From JBBPYC01 sp965218765 (GTDB taxonomy: Bacteria > Pseudomonadota > Gammaproteobacteria > Burkholderiales > Burkholderiaceae_C), in NCBI GenBank assembly GCA_965218765.1, contig CBDCLU010000002.1, positions 1,302,001 to 1,366,000 on the forward strand: a stretch of DNA of 64,000 nt, read 5' to 3'. Below are positions 17,505-26,954 of this stretch, piece after piece. Below the pieces are notes generated by a model. That model was not told the DNA's origin. It did no database searches and was given only the letters and a program-made list of their open reading frames with translations. The position numbers and the translations under genes are program-made. Every line of letters begins with the position of its first letter. The stretch's first letter is position 1.

Positions 17505-19172
17505 ATGCAAATCGTCCTGCTGATCCTCGCATTCCTGCTGGCCGTCGCCGTGAGCGCAATGCTCTCGCGCCTGCTGCCTGCAGTGCTGCCGCGCCCGGCC
17601 CTGCAGATCGCGTTGGGCGCGATGGTCACGGTGGTGTCGGGCCAGCATGTCGATCTCGAGCCCGACGTGTTCTTCCTGCTGTTCGTGCCGCCGCTGCTGT
17701 TCGTGGACGGGTGGCGCATTCCGAAGGATCGCTTGTTCAAGGATCGGCGCACGATCCTTGGGCTTGCGCTCGGCCTCGTGTTTCTTACGGTGGTGGGCAT
17801 CGGCTACTTCCTGCACTGGATGATTCCGGGTTTGCCGCTCGGTGTCGCATTCGCGATCGCCGCCGTGGTGTCGCCGACCGATCCGATCGCGGTGTCGAGC
17901 ATTGCCGAACGGGTTGCGGTGCCGAAACGGCTGCTCAGCATCCTGGAAGGCGAATCGCTCTTGAACGATGCATCCGGGCTGGTCTGCCTGCGCTTTGCGA
18001 TCGCGGCAGTGGTGACCGGTGCGTTCTCGTTGAAGAGCGCCAGCCTGTCGTTCCTCTGGATCGCGGTCGGCGGCGTGGGGGTCGGGGTCGCCCTGTGCTG
18101 GGCGATCGTCTGGGCACGCAGCCGGATCGCGGCCCGGGTCGGGGAGGAGTCCGGCGTCGGCATCCTGATCACGCTGCTGGTGCCGTTTACGGTGTATCTG
18201 GCTGCCGAGCGGATCGGCGCTTCGGGCATTCTGGCGGCGGCCTCCGCCGGCATCACCATGACGTTTGTGATCGCCCGCAATGAAGCGCAAGTGATCACGC
18301 GGGTGCGTGGGCGGGCGTTCTGGCAGATGGTGGAATTCACGCTGAACGGGGTCATGTTCGTGCTGCTCGGCGCTCAGCTGCCGCGCATTGTTGCTGCCGC
18401 ACCGCAGACGGCCGCGCAGGCCGGCCCGCAAGGCGTCGGGATGCTCGTCGCATACCTGCTTGGCCTGGTGGCCGCGCTGCTCGCGATTCGATTCTGCTGG
18501 GCTTGGCTGTCGCTGCGTTTCACGCTGTTCACGGCGGGGCAGCCCGCTCGTCCGACGCACGGCAACGCACCGATCAGCTCACAACTGCGCATCGTGGCAG
18601 CGATGACGTGTGCAGGCGCGCGCGGCGCGATCACATTGGCCGGCGTGCTCACGCTGCCGCTGATGCTGGCCGATGGCAACACGCCGTTTCCGGCGCGCGA
18701 TCTGGCGATATTTCTAGCGACGGGCGTGATCGTGTTGTCGCTGATGATCGCGAGTCTGGCGCTGCCATCGCTGCTACGCGGGATTGAACTGCCAACCGAG
18801 ATTTCCGCGACCGAGGCAGCCGAGCGTGCGGCCCGGCTGGCTGCGGCAGACGCCGCGATCGCGGCCATTGATGACGCGGTGCGCGATCTGGCCCACCAGC
18901 ATCCGGACCTGCAGCCGCGCTTTGACAGTATCGGTCGGCGCTTGACGGACCGCTACCGCGCGCGCATGGACGCAGCAGCAGCCGACCAAGACGAGCCGAT
19001 TCACTCGAGTACGTCGCTGCGCACCGAACACCGCCTGCTTGATGCTGGCATCAACGCTGAACGCAGCACCATTGATCGGTTCCGACGTGAACGCAAGATC
19101 AACAGCGAACTGGCAGATGCCTTGAAACGCGAGCTGGACATCGCGGCGCTCAAGGCGGAGCAGCCGCGCTGA
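17505..19172 (+). CDS. Na+/H+ antiporter, CPA1 family
   Basis: Inner-membrane cation:proton antiporter, 555 residues: about 12 helices over residues 1-420, then a charged cytoplasmic tail with helical segments. The CPA1 ion-site motifs are visible: VVSPTDPIAVSSIA and EGESLLNDASGLV (the ND pair). Mid-region TCAGARGAITLAGVLTLP is also typical. It starts 49 bp after urtE and could be read through from it; alkalinisation by urease-made ammonia would make a Na+/H+ antiporter useful nearby, but that is speculative. Confidence 0.93.
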   Translation: MQIVLLILAFLLAVAVSAMLSRLLPAVLPRPALQIALGAMVTVVSGQHVDLEPDVFFLLFVPPLLFVDGWRIPKDRLFKDRRTILGLALGLVFLTVVGIGYFLHWMIPGLPLGVAFAIAAVVSPTDPIAVSSIAERVAVPKRLLSILEGESLLNDASGLVCLRFAIAAVVTGAFSLKSASLSFLWIAVGGVGVGVALCWAIVWARSRIAARVGEESGVGILITLLVPFTVYLAAERIGASGILAAASAGITMTFVIARNEAQVITRVRGRAFWQMVEFTLNGVMFVLLGAQLPRIVAAAPQTAAQAGPQGVGMLVAYLLGLVAALLAIRFCWAWLSLRFTLFTAGQPARPTHGNAPISSQLRIVAAMTCAGARGAITLAGVLTLPLMLADGNTPFPARDLAIFLATGVIVLSLMIASLALPSLLRGIELPTEISATEAAERAARLAAADAAIAAIDDAVRDLAHQHPDLQPRFDSIGRRLTDRYRARMDAAAADQDEPIHSSTSLRTEHRLLDAGINAERSTIDRFRRERKINSELADALKRELDIAALKAEQPR

Positions 19173-19194
19173 TGCGGGCTGTCCCGGCAATCGA

Positions 19195-19716
19195 TCAGTT
19201 CTTCCAGGCGCCCCGGTGCGGCGCACTGGCGGCATCAATCAATGCGGGGCCGATGCACTCGATCGCATGCGGCGCGGCATCGAACACATCGCGACACGAC
19301 AACTCCACATCGCGCTGGTCGCCGTGTGCGCCGCGGAACACGCGCAACCGCTTTGCATCGATACCGAACACGACACGGCGGATGTTCGACCAGAAGATTG
19401 CGCCTGCGCACATCACGCAGGGCTCGCCCGAAGAGTAGAGCGTTGCGCCAGCGAGCTGCTCGCGCGTGGCGTGCCCCTCGCTCAAGCGCCGGATCGCGTT
19501 GGTCTCGGCATGGCCGGTGCAGTCCCGGCTCTCGCCGGTGTCGTTCCACGCCTCGGTGAGCAATGTGCCGTCGGCTGCGATGATGACCGCGCCGAACGGG
19601 CGGTTGCCACGCTCGCGCGCCGTGGCAGACAGTGCGATCGCATCGCGCAGATAGCGGCTATCGCGTTCATTCAACGACATCTCCTGCGGCCCGGTGATCA
19701 TGCTGGATTCATTCAT
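19195..19716 (-). CDS. CDA-fold nucleobase/nucleoside deaminase
   Basis: A 173-residue zinc deaminase. Motifs: PFGAVIIAADG, GHAETNAIR (His-Ala-Glu) and GEPCVMCAGAIFWSNI (Pro-Cys-x-x-Cys). ATGs at 19716, 19701 and 19680 are possible; 19716 is given. It is transcribed divergently from the nine-gene Rieske operon across a shared 364-bp promoter region, so it probably belongs to the same pathway, removing an exocyclic amine from the imported ring. The C-terminal part (LSCRDVFD...RGAWKN) resembles that of the deaminase at 31461-31982 more than the one at 3189-3695. Confidence 0.85.
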   Translation of the reverse strand: MNESSMITGPQEMSLNERDSRYLRDAIALSATARERGNRPFGAVIIAADGTLLTEAWNDTGESRDCTGHAETNAIRRLSEGHATREQLAGATLYSSGEPCVMCAGAIFWSNIRRVVFGIDAKRLRVFRGAHGDQRDVELSCRDVFDAAPHAIECIGPALIDAASAPHRGAWKN

Positions 19717-19769
19717 GCTCTCGATTGTGCAGGCAAGCGGTCGGTGCGTGATGGCATGCAGCGCTTGCT

Positions 19770-19802
19770 GCTGGTGCATCAAGGCCTCGCTGGTGCACCA
19801 GC
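19770..19802. promoter_or_regulatory. Candidate operator GCTGGTGCACCAGC in divergent promoter region
   Basis: A perfect 14-bp palindrome GCTGGTGCACCAGC (19789-19802) is preceded 19 bp upstream by the near copy GCTGGTGCATC (19770-19780). They lie in the 364-bp region between the divergent deaminase and Rieske genes, which otherwise shows no gene; a second 10-bp palindrome TCGATATCGA is at 19913-19922 in an AT-richer part that may hold the promoter. No regulator gene is adjacent. Confidence 0.5.
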
Positions 19803-20080
19803 TTGAGGCCGTGTCGCATTCTCTCGTTGCAAACCGGCCGGACCGACGGTCAAGGGCCGGGCTCAACCGACATGACGAAGGTGCAAAAGAACGGGGCATT
19901 TCCTTGCTATTTTCGATATCGAGCGTGATATGGCGTGCGAATTGCATGGCATCTTTCGCAGAGTAGAAGCGTTCAGCAGTGCCGGGCTCGGTGGCTTTGG
20001 CGCCGCAGGAAATTGCTCTTTTTTTTGATTCGCCCCGCTTCCCCGCGCGCGACCCAAGTCAAGGAGTGCTCGTTTCCATC

Positions 20081-21160
20081 ATGCTTGTCACCCATCAACC
20101 CGTCCTGCGCAAGTTCTGGCATGCGGTCATGCCGCTGGCCGATCTGGGTCGCGGCCCGGTGCCGTTCACCCTGCTGGGTGAGCACATCGTGCTGTTCCTC
20201 GACACCGACGGCCAGCCCGCCGCGCTGCGCGACCGATGCTGCCACCGCACCGCCAGGCTGTCCAAAGGATGGTGCGTGAACGCCGCTGGCCAGCATTGCG
20301 AGCGCGGCGCGCTGCAGTGCGGCTACCACGGCTGGACTTACGACCGCAGCGGCCAGGTGATCCGCATCCCCCAGTACGAGCCGGATCGCAAGATCTCGCC
20401 CGATTACCGCACCACCGCGTATCACTGCACCGCGCGCTACGGCTATGCCTGGGTCGCGCTGGACGAGCCGATTGCCGACATTCCACCGGTGCCGGAGTTC
20501 GAGGCATCGGGCTGGCGCACGATCTTCCAGTTCCATGAGGTCTGGAACACCAGCCCGATGCGCGCGCTGGAGAACTCGTTTGACAACTCGCACTTCAGCT
20601 TCGTGCATCGCGCGACCTTCGGCGTCGCCGCGAGTCCGCAACCGAGCAAGTACGAGATCGTCGAAAACGACGCGGGCTTCTACGCCGAGACCGTGATCGA
20701 AGCGACCAACCCGCCGCAGTTCCATGCGATCAGCGGCGTGACCGACCCGGTCACAACCCGGCACATGCGCAACGCCTACTTCCTGCCGTTCTCACGCCGG
20801 CTCGACATCGAGTACCCGTCCGGCATCCGCCACGTGATCATCAACTGCTTCACGCCGATTGACGACGGCCGCATGCAGCTGTGCCAGTGGCTGTTCCGGA
20901 ACGACCGCGAGGATCAGTGTTCGGCGCAGATGCTGATCGACTTCGACGCCGCGATCACGCGCGAGGACAAGGACATTCTGGAATCGACCGATCCGGACGC
21001 ACTGGTCGATACGCGCCGGCGCGGCGTCGAATATTCGATGGAGTCGGACCGGCCCGGCATGCTGATCCGAAAGCACCTGATGCAGTTGCTGGCTCGGCAC
21101 GGAGAGTGCGAGATGCATCGTGGCGCGGTAAAGCCGGCAGCGCCACAGCCGGCTGAATGA
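20081..21160 (+). CDS. Rieske non-heme iron oxygenase, alpha subunit-like
   Basis: A 359-residue oxygenase that should hydroxylate or demethylate a ring using electrons from a separate reductase. The Rieske [2Fe-2S] site is CCHR...LQCGYHGW (Cys53, His55, Cys80, His83). The mononuclear iron site is D-x2-H-x4-H in NSFDNSHFSFVH (Asp167, His170, His175). Size and single-subunit form suit the vanillate demethylase/N-demethylase group more than true two-subunit dioxygenases. AAGGAG lies 14 bases before ATG 20081; GTG 20066 is an alternative start. It leads a nine-gene operon. The substrate is unknown. Confidence 0.88.
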   Translation: MLVTHQPVLRKFWHAVMPLADLGRGPVPFTLLGEHIVLFLDTDGQPAALRDRCCHRTARLSKGWCVNAAGQHCERGALQCGYHGWTYDRSGQVIRIPQYEPDRKISPDYRTTAYHCTARYGYAWVALDEPIADIPPVPEFEASGWRTIFQFHEVWNTSPMRALENSFDNSHFSFVHRATFGVAASPQPSKYEIVENDAGFYAETVIEATNPPQFHAISGVTDPVTTRHMRNAYFLPFSRRLDIEYPSGIRHVIINCFTPIDDGRMQLCQWLFRNDREDQCSAQMLIDFDAAITREDKDILESTDPDALVDTRRRGVEYSMESDRPGMLIRKHLMQLLARHGECEMHRGAVKPAAPQPAE

Positions 21161-21237
21161 GGCGAAGACCGTACCGACGTCGGCACGGTGCTTGCGTTCA
21201 ATGCCGGCAGTCACGGTCCCCATCGCTAGCCCGCCCC

Positions 21238-21825
21238 ATGCGCGTCCTCGTCATCTACTGTCATCCGGTCGAAACCAGCTTCCATGCGGCGTTGCACGAA
21301 GAGGTGGTGCGCAACCTGCGCGCGGCTGGCCATGAAGTCGACGACTGCGATCTGTATGCGGAGAAGTTCGACCCAGTGCTCTCACGCGAGGAACGGCTCG
21401 GCTACCACGAGGTGCCGTCGAATCAGCTGCCGCTGCAGGACCACGTCGCGCGGCTGCATTGGGCCGAAGCGCTGGTGCTGTGCTTTCCGACCTGGTGCTT
21501 CGGCCCGCCGGCGATGCTGAAAGGCTGGTTCGACCGGCTCTTGATGCCGGGGGTCGCCTTCGATCTGAGCAACCCGGCCAGCGTGCAGCCGATGCTCACC
21601 CACATCCGCCGCATCTCGGCGGTTGTCACCTACGGCCGGCCGCGCTGGATGGCCTGGTACATGGGAGACCCGCCGCGCAAGATCGTCACGCGCTACCTGC
21701 GCCGACTCACCGGCGGCCGGGCCCGAGCGGACTACCACGCGCACTACCACATGAACGTCGCGACGCCCGTGCAACTGCAGCGCTTCAAAACCCGGGTCGG
21801 CCAGGCGATGGCGCGGTTCGCCTGA
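21238..21825 (+). CDS. NAD(P)H dehydrogenase (quinone), flavodoxin-like fold
   Basis: A 195-residue flavoprotein of the NQO/MdaB-like group: MRVLVIYCHPVETSFHAAL is the FMN/FAD phosphate-binding start, and FPTWCFGPPAMLKGWFDRLL the ring-contacting loop. It probably reduces a quinone or azo-like compound, or acts as the electron donor for the upstream Rieske oxygenase, since no ferredoxin-type reductase gene is nearby; the latter is inference. It begins 77 bp after the oxygenase and ends 8 bp before the amidohydrolase. Confidence 0.85.
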   Translation: MRVLVIYCHPVETSFHAALHEEVVRNLRAAGHEVDDCDLYAEKFDPVLSREERLGYHEVPSNQLPLQDHVARLHWAEALVLCFPTWCFGPPAMLKGWFDRLLMPGVAFDLSNPASVQPMLTHIRRISAVVTYGRPRWMAWYMGDPPRKIVTRYLRRLTGGRARADYHAHYHMNVATPVQLQRFKTRVGQAMARFA

Positions 21826-21833
21826 GTGCTCCG

Positions 21834-23177
21834 ATGCACGAGACCAACTCGCCATCGTTGATCGACCGGCTGCGCCTGCCGCGCTGGCTGCTGCCGCCGG
21901 ACTGGCCGATCGAAGGCGGCGCTCCGGCACTTGCCTGCGTCGGAATCGCCGACGGCACCATCACCGCGCTGCGGCCAACGGGCATAGCCGCCGCCGCTGG
22001 CACATGGAATGTTGCCGGCGCCCCGGCGCTGCCCGGTCTGGTTGATGCCCACACCCACCTCGACAAGGCCTTTACCCGCGCCCGCATCGGGCAGGTCGAG
22101 CCGGGACTGTTGGGTGCGATCGATGCGATGCTGATCGACCGGGCCCAATGGACTTCCGATGACGTTCGATCGCGTGCCGAACGCGGGCTGCGCTGGGCCT
22201 GGGAGCACGGCACCACGCAACTGCGCAGCCACGTCGACTGGTGGGAGCCCGACGCGGTGCCGGTCGGCTGGCAGGTGCTGGCCGAACTGGCCGATGCCTG
22301 GCGCGCGCGGGTACGGCTCGAGCAGGTCGCGCTGATCAAGCTGAGCCTGTTCGAAGACGCGGCGCAGGCGCGCCGGCTTGCGCAGCAGGTGGCGGCCACC
22401 GGGCCGCACGCGCTGCTCGGCGGCTTCGTGCATTCGACCAACTGGAGCCAAACCGCGCTGCGCAACCTGCTGGAAGCCGCGCAGGCGTTCGATCTCAACG
22501 TCGATCTGCACGTGGACGAGGAACTGAACGCGTCCGCGGTCGGGCTGGCCACGACGGCGCGGCTGCTGCGCGAGCTGCGCTTCGACGGCCGCGTCGTCTG
22601 CGGCCACTGCTGCGCGCTTGCGGTGCAGGACGAGGCCGAAGCGCTGCGCACGCTGGACGCGGTCGCGCGTGCGCCGATCACGCTGGTGTCATTGCCGGCC
22701 ACCAACCTGCTGCTGCAGGACGCCGCAACAGGCCGCACGCCACGCCAGCGCGGCGTGACGCTGGTCCAGGAAGCGCGTGAACGCGGCATTCCGCTGCTGC
22801 TTGCCAGCGACAACGTGCAGGACCCTTTCTGTGCGACCGGGAGCTTCGATCCCGTGCAGACGCTCGGCCTGGGCGCACTCGCGGCCCAGCTTGACGAGCC
22901 GTTCGATCGCTGGTCCGACTGCGTCTGCCGCGCCGACTGGCTGCGCCGCGATGACCGCGAAGCGCCGAAGCTGCTGGGCGCGCGTGCCGATCTGGTGCTG
23001 TTTCCCCAGGACGATTCGCATGGCTGGCCCGCGCGCGCCGGTACCCGCGTGGTGCTGCGCAGTGGTCGCGTCGTGCAGGGCCAAGTGCCGCCGGCGTGGA
23101 CCGCCGCGTCGGCAGCCGACATTGCTTCGGCTTGCTGGAACGTCCGTTCGCCGTCCCCATCCACTCACCGGACATAA
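21834..23177 (+). CDS. Amidohydrolase, cytosine deaminase (CodA/AtzC)-like
   Basis: A 447-residue metal-dependent hydrolase. The metal motif LVDAHTHLDKAF has His73 and His75; later ligands and catalytic groups are LNVDLHVDEELNA, VVCGHCCALA and LLLASDNVQDPF. The HVDE...GHC...SDN pattern marks the cytosine deaminase/isocytosine deaminase/N-isopropylammelide hydrolase branch, which removes amines from pyrimidine or triazine-like rings. The ATG at 21834 follows the previous stop closely. Its position between an oxygenase and a creatininase-family amidase supports a heterocycle pathway. Confidence 0.88.
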   Translation: MHETNSPSLIDRLRLPRWLLPPDWPIEGGAPALACVGIADGTITALRPTGIAAAAGTWNVAGAPALPGLVDAHTHLDKAFTRARIGQVEPGLLGAIDAMLIDRAQWTSDDVRSRAERGLRWAWEHGTTQLRSHVDWWEPDAVPVGWQVLAELADAWRARVRLEQVALIKLSLFEDAAQARRLAQQVAATGPHALLGGFVHSTNWSQTALRNLLEAAQAFDLNVDLHVDEELNASAVGLATTARLLRELRFDGRVVCGHCCALAVQDEAEALRTLDAVARAPITLVSLPATNLLLQDAATGRTPRQRGVTLVQEARERGIPLLLASDNVQDPFCATGSFDPVQTLGLGALAAQLDEPFDRWSDCVCRADWLRRDDREAPKLLGARADLVLFPQDDSHGWPARAGTRVVLRSGRVVQGQVPPAWTAASAADIASACWNVRSPSPSTHRT

Positions 23178-23190
23178 CGTCGCCCCCATC

Positions 23191-24090
23191 ATGCTGCACG
23201 GCTACATCCCTCCGCACCGCTTCCTGCCCTATCTGAGCTGGACCGACATCGATGCGCTGCCGGACCGCGCGAACACCGTGATCGTGCTGCCGTGCGGCGC
23301 GATCGAGCAGCACGGCCCGCATCTGCCGTGCTCGGTCGACAGCGTGATCTCGTCCGGCGTGATGGGCCGCGCGCTGGACAAGCTGCCGGCGGAAGTGCCC
23401 GCGTTCGCGCTGGCGACGATCACGTATGGCAAGTCGGAGGAGCACCTGCATTTCCCCGGCACCATGACGCTGACCGGTACCACGTTGCTCGCCACCGTGA
23501 TCGAGATCGGCGAGTCGGTCTATCGCTCGGGTTTTCGCAAGCTGCTGCTTGCCAATGGCCACGGCGGCCAGCCGCAGGTGCTCGAGATGGCTGCGCGCGA
23601 GCTGCGGCTGCGCCATGGCGACTATGTGATCGTGCCGCACGGCGTGTCGCGGCTCCCGAACGCATCGAGCAGGCAGATCAGCGATGCTGAAAAGCGGCTG
23701 GCGATGCATGCGGGCCATTCGGAGACCGCACTGATGCTCGCGCTTGCACCCGACACCGTGCGGATGGACCGGGCCGCGGCCAACTATCCGCCGGTGTTTC
23801 CGATCGCGCTGCTGTCGCCCGACGGCCGGCCTGCGTGCGCCTGGTCTGCGCGCGATTTCGGACCGAGCGGCGTGATCGGCGACCCGACCCATGCGACGCG
23901 CGAGCAGGGCATCGAAATTCTGGAAACGCTGTCGGACAACTGGGTGCAGGCGTTGACCGAACTGCACGCACTGAAATGGGTCGTGCGTGAGGAAACGACC
24001 TGGGCGCGTGGTCATGAAACCGGCTTCATCCAGTCTGCTGCGGGCGCCGCCGTGCCCGAGCGCGCGGTTCGAGGCGTGCTTCTTGCGTGA
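23191..24090 (+). CDS. Creatininase-family amidohydrolase
   Basis: A 299-residue metal amidase of the creatininase family, whose members open cyclic amides (creatinine) or deformylate pyrimidine amides (ArfB, FAPy deformylase). Metal-binding residues appear in CGAIEQHGPHLPCSVDS (Glu39, His41, Asp50), ANGHGGQP (His124) and HAGHSETAL (Glu178). The last motif agrees better with non-creatinine family members. It lies 13 bp after the amidohydrolase, and would act on the ring or amide product of the preceding steps; the real substrate cannot be told. Confidence 0.88.
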   Translation: MLHGYIPPHRFLPYLSWTDIDALPDRANTVIVLPCGAIEQHGPHLPCSVDSVISSGVMGRALDKLPAEVPAFALATITYGKSEEHLHFPGTMTLTGTTLLATVIEIGESVYRSGFRKLLLANGHGGQPQVLEMAARELRLRHGDYVIVPHGVSRLPNASSRQISDAEKRLAMHAGHSETALMLALAPDTVRMDRAAANYPPVFPIALLSPDGRPACAWSARDFGPSGVIGDPTHATREQGIEILETLSDNWVQALTELHALKWVVREETTWARGHETGFIQSAAGAAVPERAVRGVLLA

Positions 24091-24136
24091 GTGCGCATTC
24101 CGTTCGATCGTTGCCGTTGTATTGAAGGTTCACTCC

Positions 24137-25141
24137 ATGAAGAAGCGTTCGTTGTTCCGCCTGCTGTCGTTGGCTGCCGCCACTGCCGTGATCGCTCTGG
24201 CAACGCCGGTGCGCGCACAACAGTCGCCGCTGCAGCCGTTCACCTACATGACCAACTGGTATGCACAAGCCGAGCACGGCGGGTTCTACCAGGCGGTCGC
24301 GCAGGGCATCTACAGGAAGCATGGCCTCGACGTGACGATCCGCATGGGCGGTCCGCAGGTCAACATCGTGCAGATGATGGCGGCTGGCCAGGCGGACTGC
24401 GTGATGGGATCGAGCGACATCCAGATGATGCAGGTGCGCGAGGGCGGCGTGCCGGTCGTCAACGTCGCTGCGTTCTTTCAAAAGGACCCGCAGGTGCTGA
24501 TCGCGCATGACGACGTGAAAAAATTCGAGGACCTCAAAGGCAAGACGATCCTGATCGGTGCCCAGGCCAACCGCGGCTACTGGCCCTGGCTCAAGTTGAA
24601 GTTTGGCTTTACCGACGCACAGACACGCCCCTACACGTTCAACATCCAACCGTTCGTCGCCGACAAGGATGCCGCACAGCAGGGCTACCTGACGTCGGAG
24701 CCGTTCGCGATCCAGAAAGCCGGCGTCAAGACCACCGTACTGATGTTCAGCGACCACGGGTTTCCGGCTTATGCAACGACCGTCACCTGCATGGAGAAGA
24801 CATTGAAGGATCGGCGCGAGCAGGTAGCCGCGTTCGTGAAGGCGTCGGCCGAAGGCTGGAAAAGCTATCTGGCCGATCCGGCACCAGCGAACGCGCTGAT
24901 CAAAAAGGACAACCCGAACATGACCGACGAGCAGCTCGCCTACAGCGTCACGAAGCTGAAGGAGATGGGCATGGTCGGCGGCGGCGATGCAGCCGCCCAA
25001 GGCATCGGCGTGATCACCGATGCGCGTGAGAAGGCCAGCTACGATTTTCTGGTCGCTGCCAAGCTGCTCGATCCGGCCAAGGTCGAACTTGCAAAGACCT
25101 ACAGCACCACGTTCGTCAAGGACGCAAAGGTGCTGCCCTGA
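24137..25141 (+). CDS. ABC transporter substrate-binding protein, NMT1/ThiY-like
   Basis: Periplasmic binding protein of 334 residues with a classic Sec signal peptide (MKKRSLFRLLSLAAATAV..., cleavage after VRA). The NMT1/SsuA-type fold is seen in MTNWYAQAEHGGFYQAVAQ, GLDVTIRMGGPQVNIVQMM and a C-terminal helical part. Members bind pyrimidines (ThiY), riboflavin, sulfonates or nitrate-like ions. The phrase NWYAQAEHGGFYQA matches the pyrimidine-precursor type best, in accord with the deaminase-like enzymes here. It is followed by its ATPase and permease. Confidence 0.9.
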   Translation: MKKRSLFRLLSLAAATAVIALATPVRAQQSPLQPFTYMTNWYAQAEHGGFYQAVAQGIYRKHGLDVTIRMGGPQVNIVQMMAAGQADCVMGSSDIQMMQVREGGVPVVNVAAFFQKDPQVLIAHDDVKKFEDLKGKTILIGAQANRGYWPWLKLKFGFTDAQTRPYTFNIQPFVADKDAAQQGYLTSEPFAIQKAGVKTTVLMFSDHGFPAYATTVTCMEKTLKDRREQVAAFVKASAEGWKSYLADPAPANALIKKDNPNMTDEQLAYSVTKLKEMGMVGGGDAAAQGIGVITDAREKASYDFLVAAKLLDPAKVELAKTYSTTFVKDAKVLP

Positions 25142-25181
25142 CTGGGTCCGGACGAGCAAGCGCAGGCCTGAAACGCAGCCC

Positions 25182-26015
25182 ATGATGCAGGCCGTAAACA
25201 CATCCGCCGCTGTTGCGCCCGCGGGCGCCGCGACGCCGGCCGTCGAGGTGCTGTCGGCGCAGATGACCTACCCGAACGGCACGCAGGCGCTACTGCCGGT
25301 GGATTTGTCGGTCGCTGAGGGCGAGTTCGTCACCTTGCTCGGGCCGTCGGGCTGCGGCAAGAGCACGCTGCTGAAAATGATTGCGGGCCTGCTCGAGCCC
25401 AGCGAGGGCCGGCTGCTGGTCTGGCGCAAGCCGGTGCAGCAGATGGCGGCCGGCGGGCGCAGGTTGTCATTCGTGTTCCAGTCGCCGACGCTGATGCCCT
25501 GGGCGTCCGTGCAGACCAACGTGCGGCTGCCGCTCGATCTGGCCGGTGTGCCACGGCGCGAAGCCGATGCGCGCGTGGCCGATGCGCTGGCGCTCGTCGG
25601 TTTGAGCGCGTTTGCCACCGCGTTGCCGCGCGCACTGTCCGGTGGCATGCAGATGCGCGTATCGATCGCACGCGGGCTCGTCACACAGCCCGATCTGCTG
25701 CTGATGGACGAGCCGTTCGGCGCACTCGACGAGATCACGCGGTTCAAGCTCGATGCCGAACTGCTGGAGCTTTGGCGCAGTCGCGGACTCACGGTGATCT
25801 TTGTCACACATTCGATCCACGAAGCGGTGTTCCTATCGAGCCGCGTCGTCATGATGGCGGCGCGCCCGGGCCGCGTGGTCGAGCAGTTTTCGATCGACGA
25901 GCCCTATCCACGCCGCGCCGACTTCATGGTGTCGTCGCAGTTCACGCGCTACGGCCGCCAACTGCAGGACAGCCTGCAACGTGCAAGCAGCCTCGACGGA
26001 GCGCTGGCGACATGA
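25182..26015 (+). CDS. ABC transporter ATPase, SsuB/TauB/ThiZ-like
   Basis: A 277-residue ATP-binding subunit: Walker A LLGPSGCGKSTLLKMI, signature LSGGMQMRVSIARGL, Walker B LLLMDEPFGALDEITR, switch His in VTHSIHEAVFLSSR. The SGGMQMRV form and DEPFGALD are typical for the nitrate/sulfonate/taurine/pyrimidine class. Its stop overlaps the permease ATG (ATGA). The N-terminal 20 residues are Ala-rich and not conserved, so GTG/ATG alternatives exist. Confidence 0.93.
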   Translation: MMQAVNTSAAVAPAGAATPAVEVLSAQMTYPNGTQALLPVDLSVAEGEFVTLLGPSGCGKSTLLKMIAGLLEPSEGRLLVWRKPVQQMAAGGRRLSFVFQSPTLMPWASVQTNVRLPLDLAGVPRREADARVADALALVGLSAFATALPRALSGGMQMRVSIARGLVTQPDLLLMDEPFGALDEITRFKLDAELLELWRSRGLTVIFVTHSIHEAVFLSSRVVMMAARPGRVVEQFSIDEPYPRRADFMVSSQFTRYGRQLQDSLQRASSLDGALAT

Positions 26016-26935
26016 GCACGCTGCATGCTTTGCGGCCTTCGCAGCAGATGCCTGCGCAGAAACCAGGCGCATCGCCCGCTGCCGGCCAGCCTGCTCGGAT
26101 CGCTGCAGCGGCTGATGCCCACGAAAGCAAGCCAATCCGCGTGCCATTGCTGGCACAGCAGCGTTTCCGCCGCGTGTTCTATCCGTTGCTGGTCGGCGTC
26201 GTGCTGCTGGCGCTCTGGCAAGGCACGGTCACTGCGCTGGAGCTGCCGCCCTATCTGGTGCCGTCGCCGCTGTTGATGGCGCAGACGCTGTTTACCGATT
26301 GGCTGCCGCTGTCGCTTGCGTTGCTGGTCACCGTCAAGGTCACGCTGCTCGCGTTCGCACTGGCCACCGTGGTCGGCGTGCTGGTCTCGTTTTTGTTCGT
26401 GCAGAGCAAGGGAATCGAGACTGCGCTGTTTCCCTATGCGGTGCTGCTGCAGGTCACACCGATCGTCGCGGTGGCGCCGCTGATCATCATCTGGGTGCGC
26501 AACCCGACCGCCGCGATGACGGTCTGCGCCGCGCTGGTCGCGCTGTTTCCGATCATCAGCAACACCACCCTCGGCCTGCGCAGCGTGGACCCGGACCTGC
26601 AGAGCTATTTCAAGCTCAATGGCGCGACTCGCTGGCAGCAACTGGTGCGGCTGCGCATTCCAAGCGCACTGCCGTACTTCTTCGGCGGTCTGCGGATCTC
26701 GAGCGGACTTGCGCTGATCGGCGCGGTGGTGGCCGAGTTCGTCGCGGGCACCGGCGGCTCCGGCGCTGGCCTCGCCTATCAGATTCTGCAGTCGGGTTTC
26801 CAGCTCAACATCCCGCGCATGTTCGCGGCGTTGCTGTTGATCTCGCTGCTCGGCGTCGCGCTGTTCGCACTCATGGCCTGGCTCACGCAACGCGTGCTCG
26901 GCGGCTGGCATGCGAGCGAACTCTCCCACGACTGA
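26012..26935 (+). CDS. ABC transporter permease, SsuC/ThiX-like
   Basis: Inner-membrane permease, 307 residues, about six helices after a long 45-residue hydrophilic leader rich in Ala and Gln. The EAA-type coupling loop is in FKLNGATRWQQLVRLRIPSALP, which fits the family consensus. It completes the transporter whose binding protein and ATPase lie directly upstream. Confidence 0.92.
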   Translation: MSTLHALRPSQQMPAQKPGASPAAGQPARIAAAADAHESKPIRVPLLAQQRFRRVFYPLLVGVVLLALWQGTVTALELPPYLVPSPLLMAQTLFTDWLPLSLALLVTVKVTLLAFALATVVGVLVSFLFVQSKGIETALFPYAVLLQVTPIVAVAPLIIIWVRNPTAAMTVCAALVALFPIISNTTLGLRSVDPDLQSYFKLNGATRWQQLVRLRIPSALPYFFGGLRISSGLALIGAVVAEFVAGTGGSGAGLAYQILQSGFQLNIPRMFAALLLISLLGVALFALMAWLTQRVLGGWHASELSHD

Positions 26936-26954
26936 TGAACTCATCTGCACCGCC

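Noticed and set aside
19990..20025. Possible sigma-54 element (TGGCGCC...TTGC) before the Rieske gene
   Set aside because: The spacing between GG and GC is about 16 bases, too long for a -24/-12 promoter.
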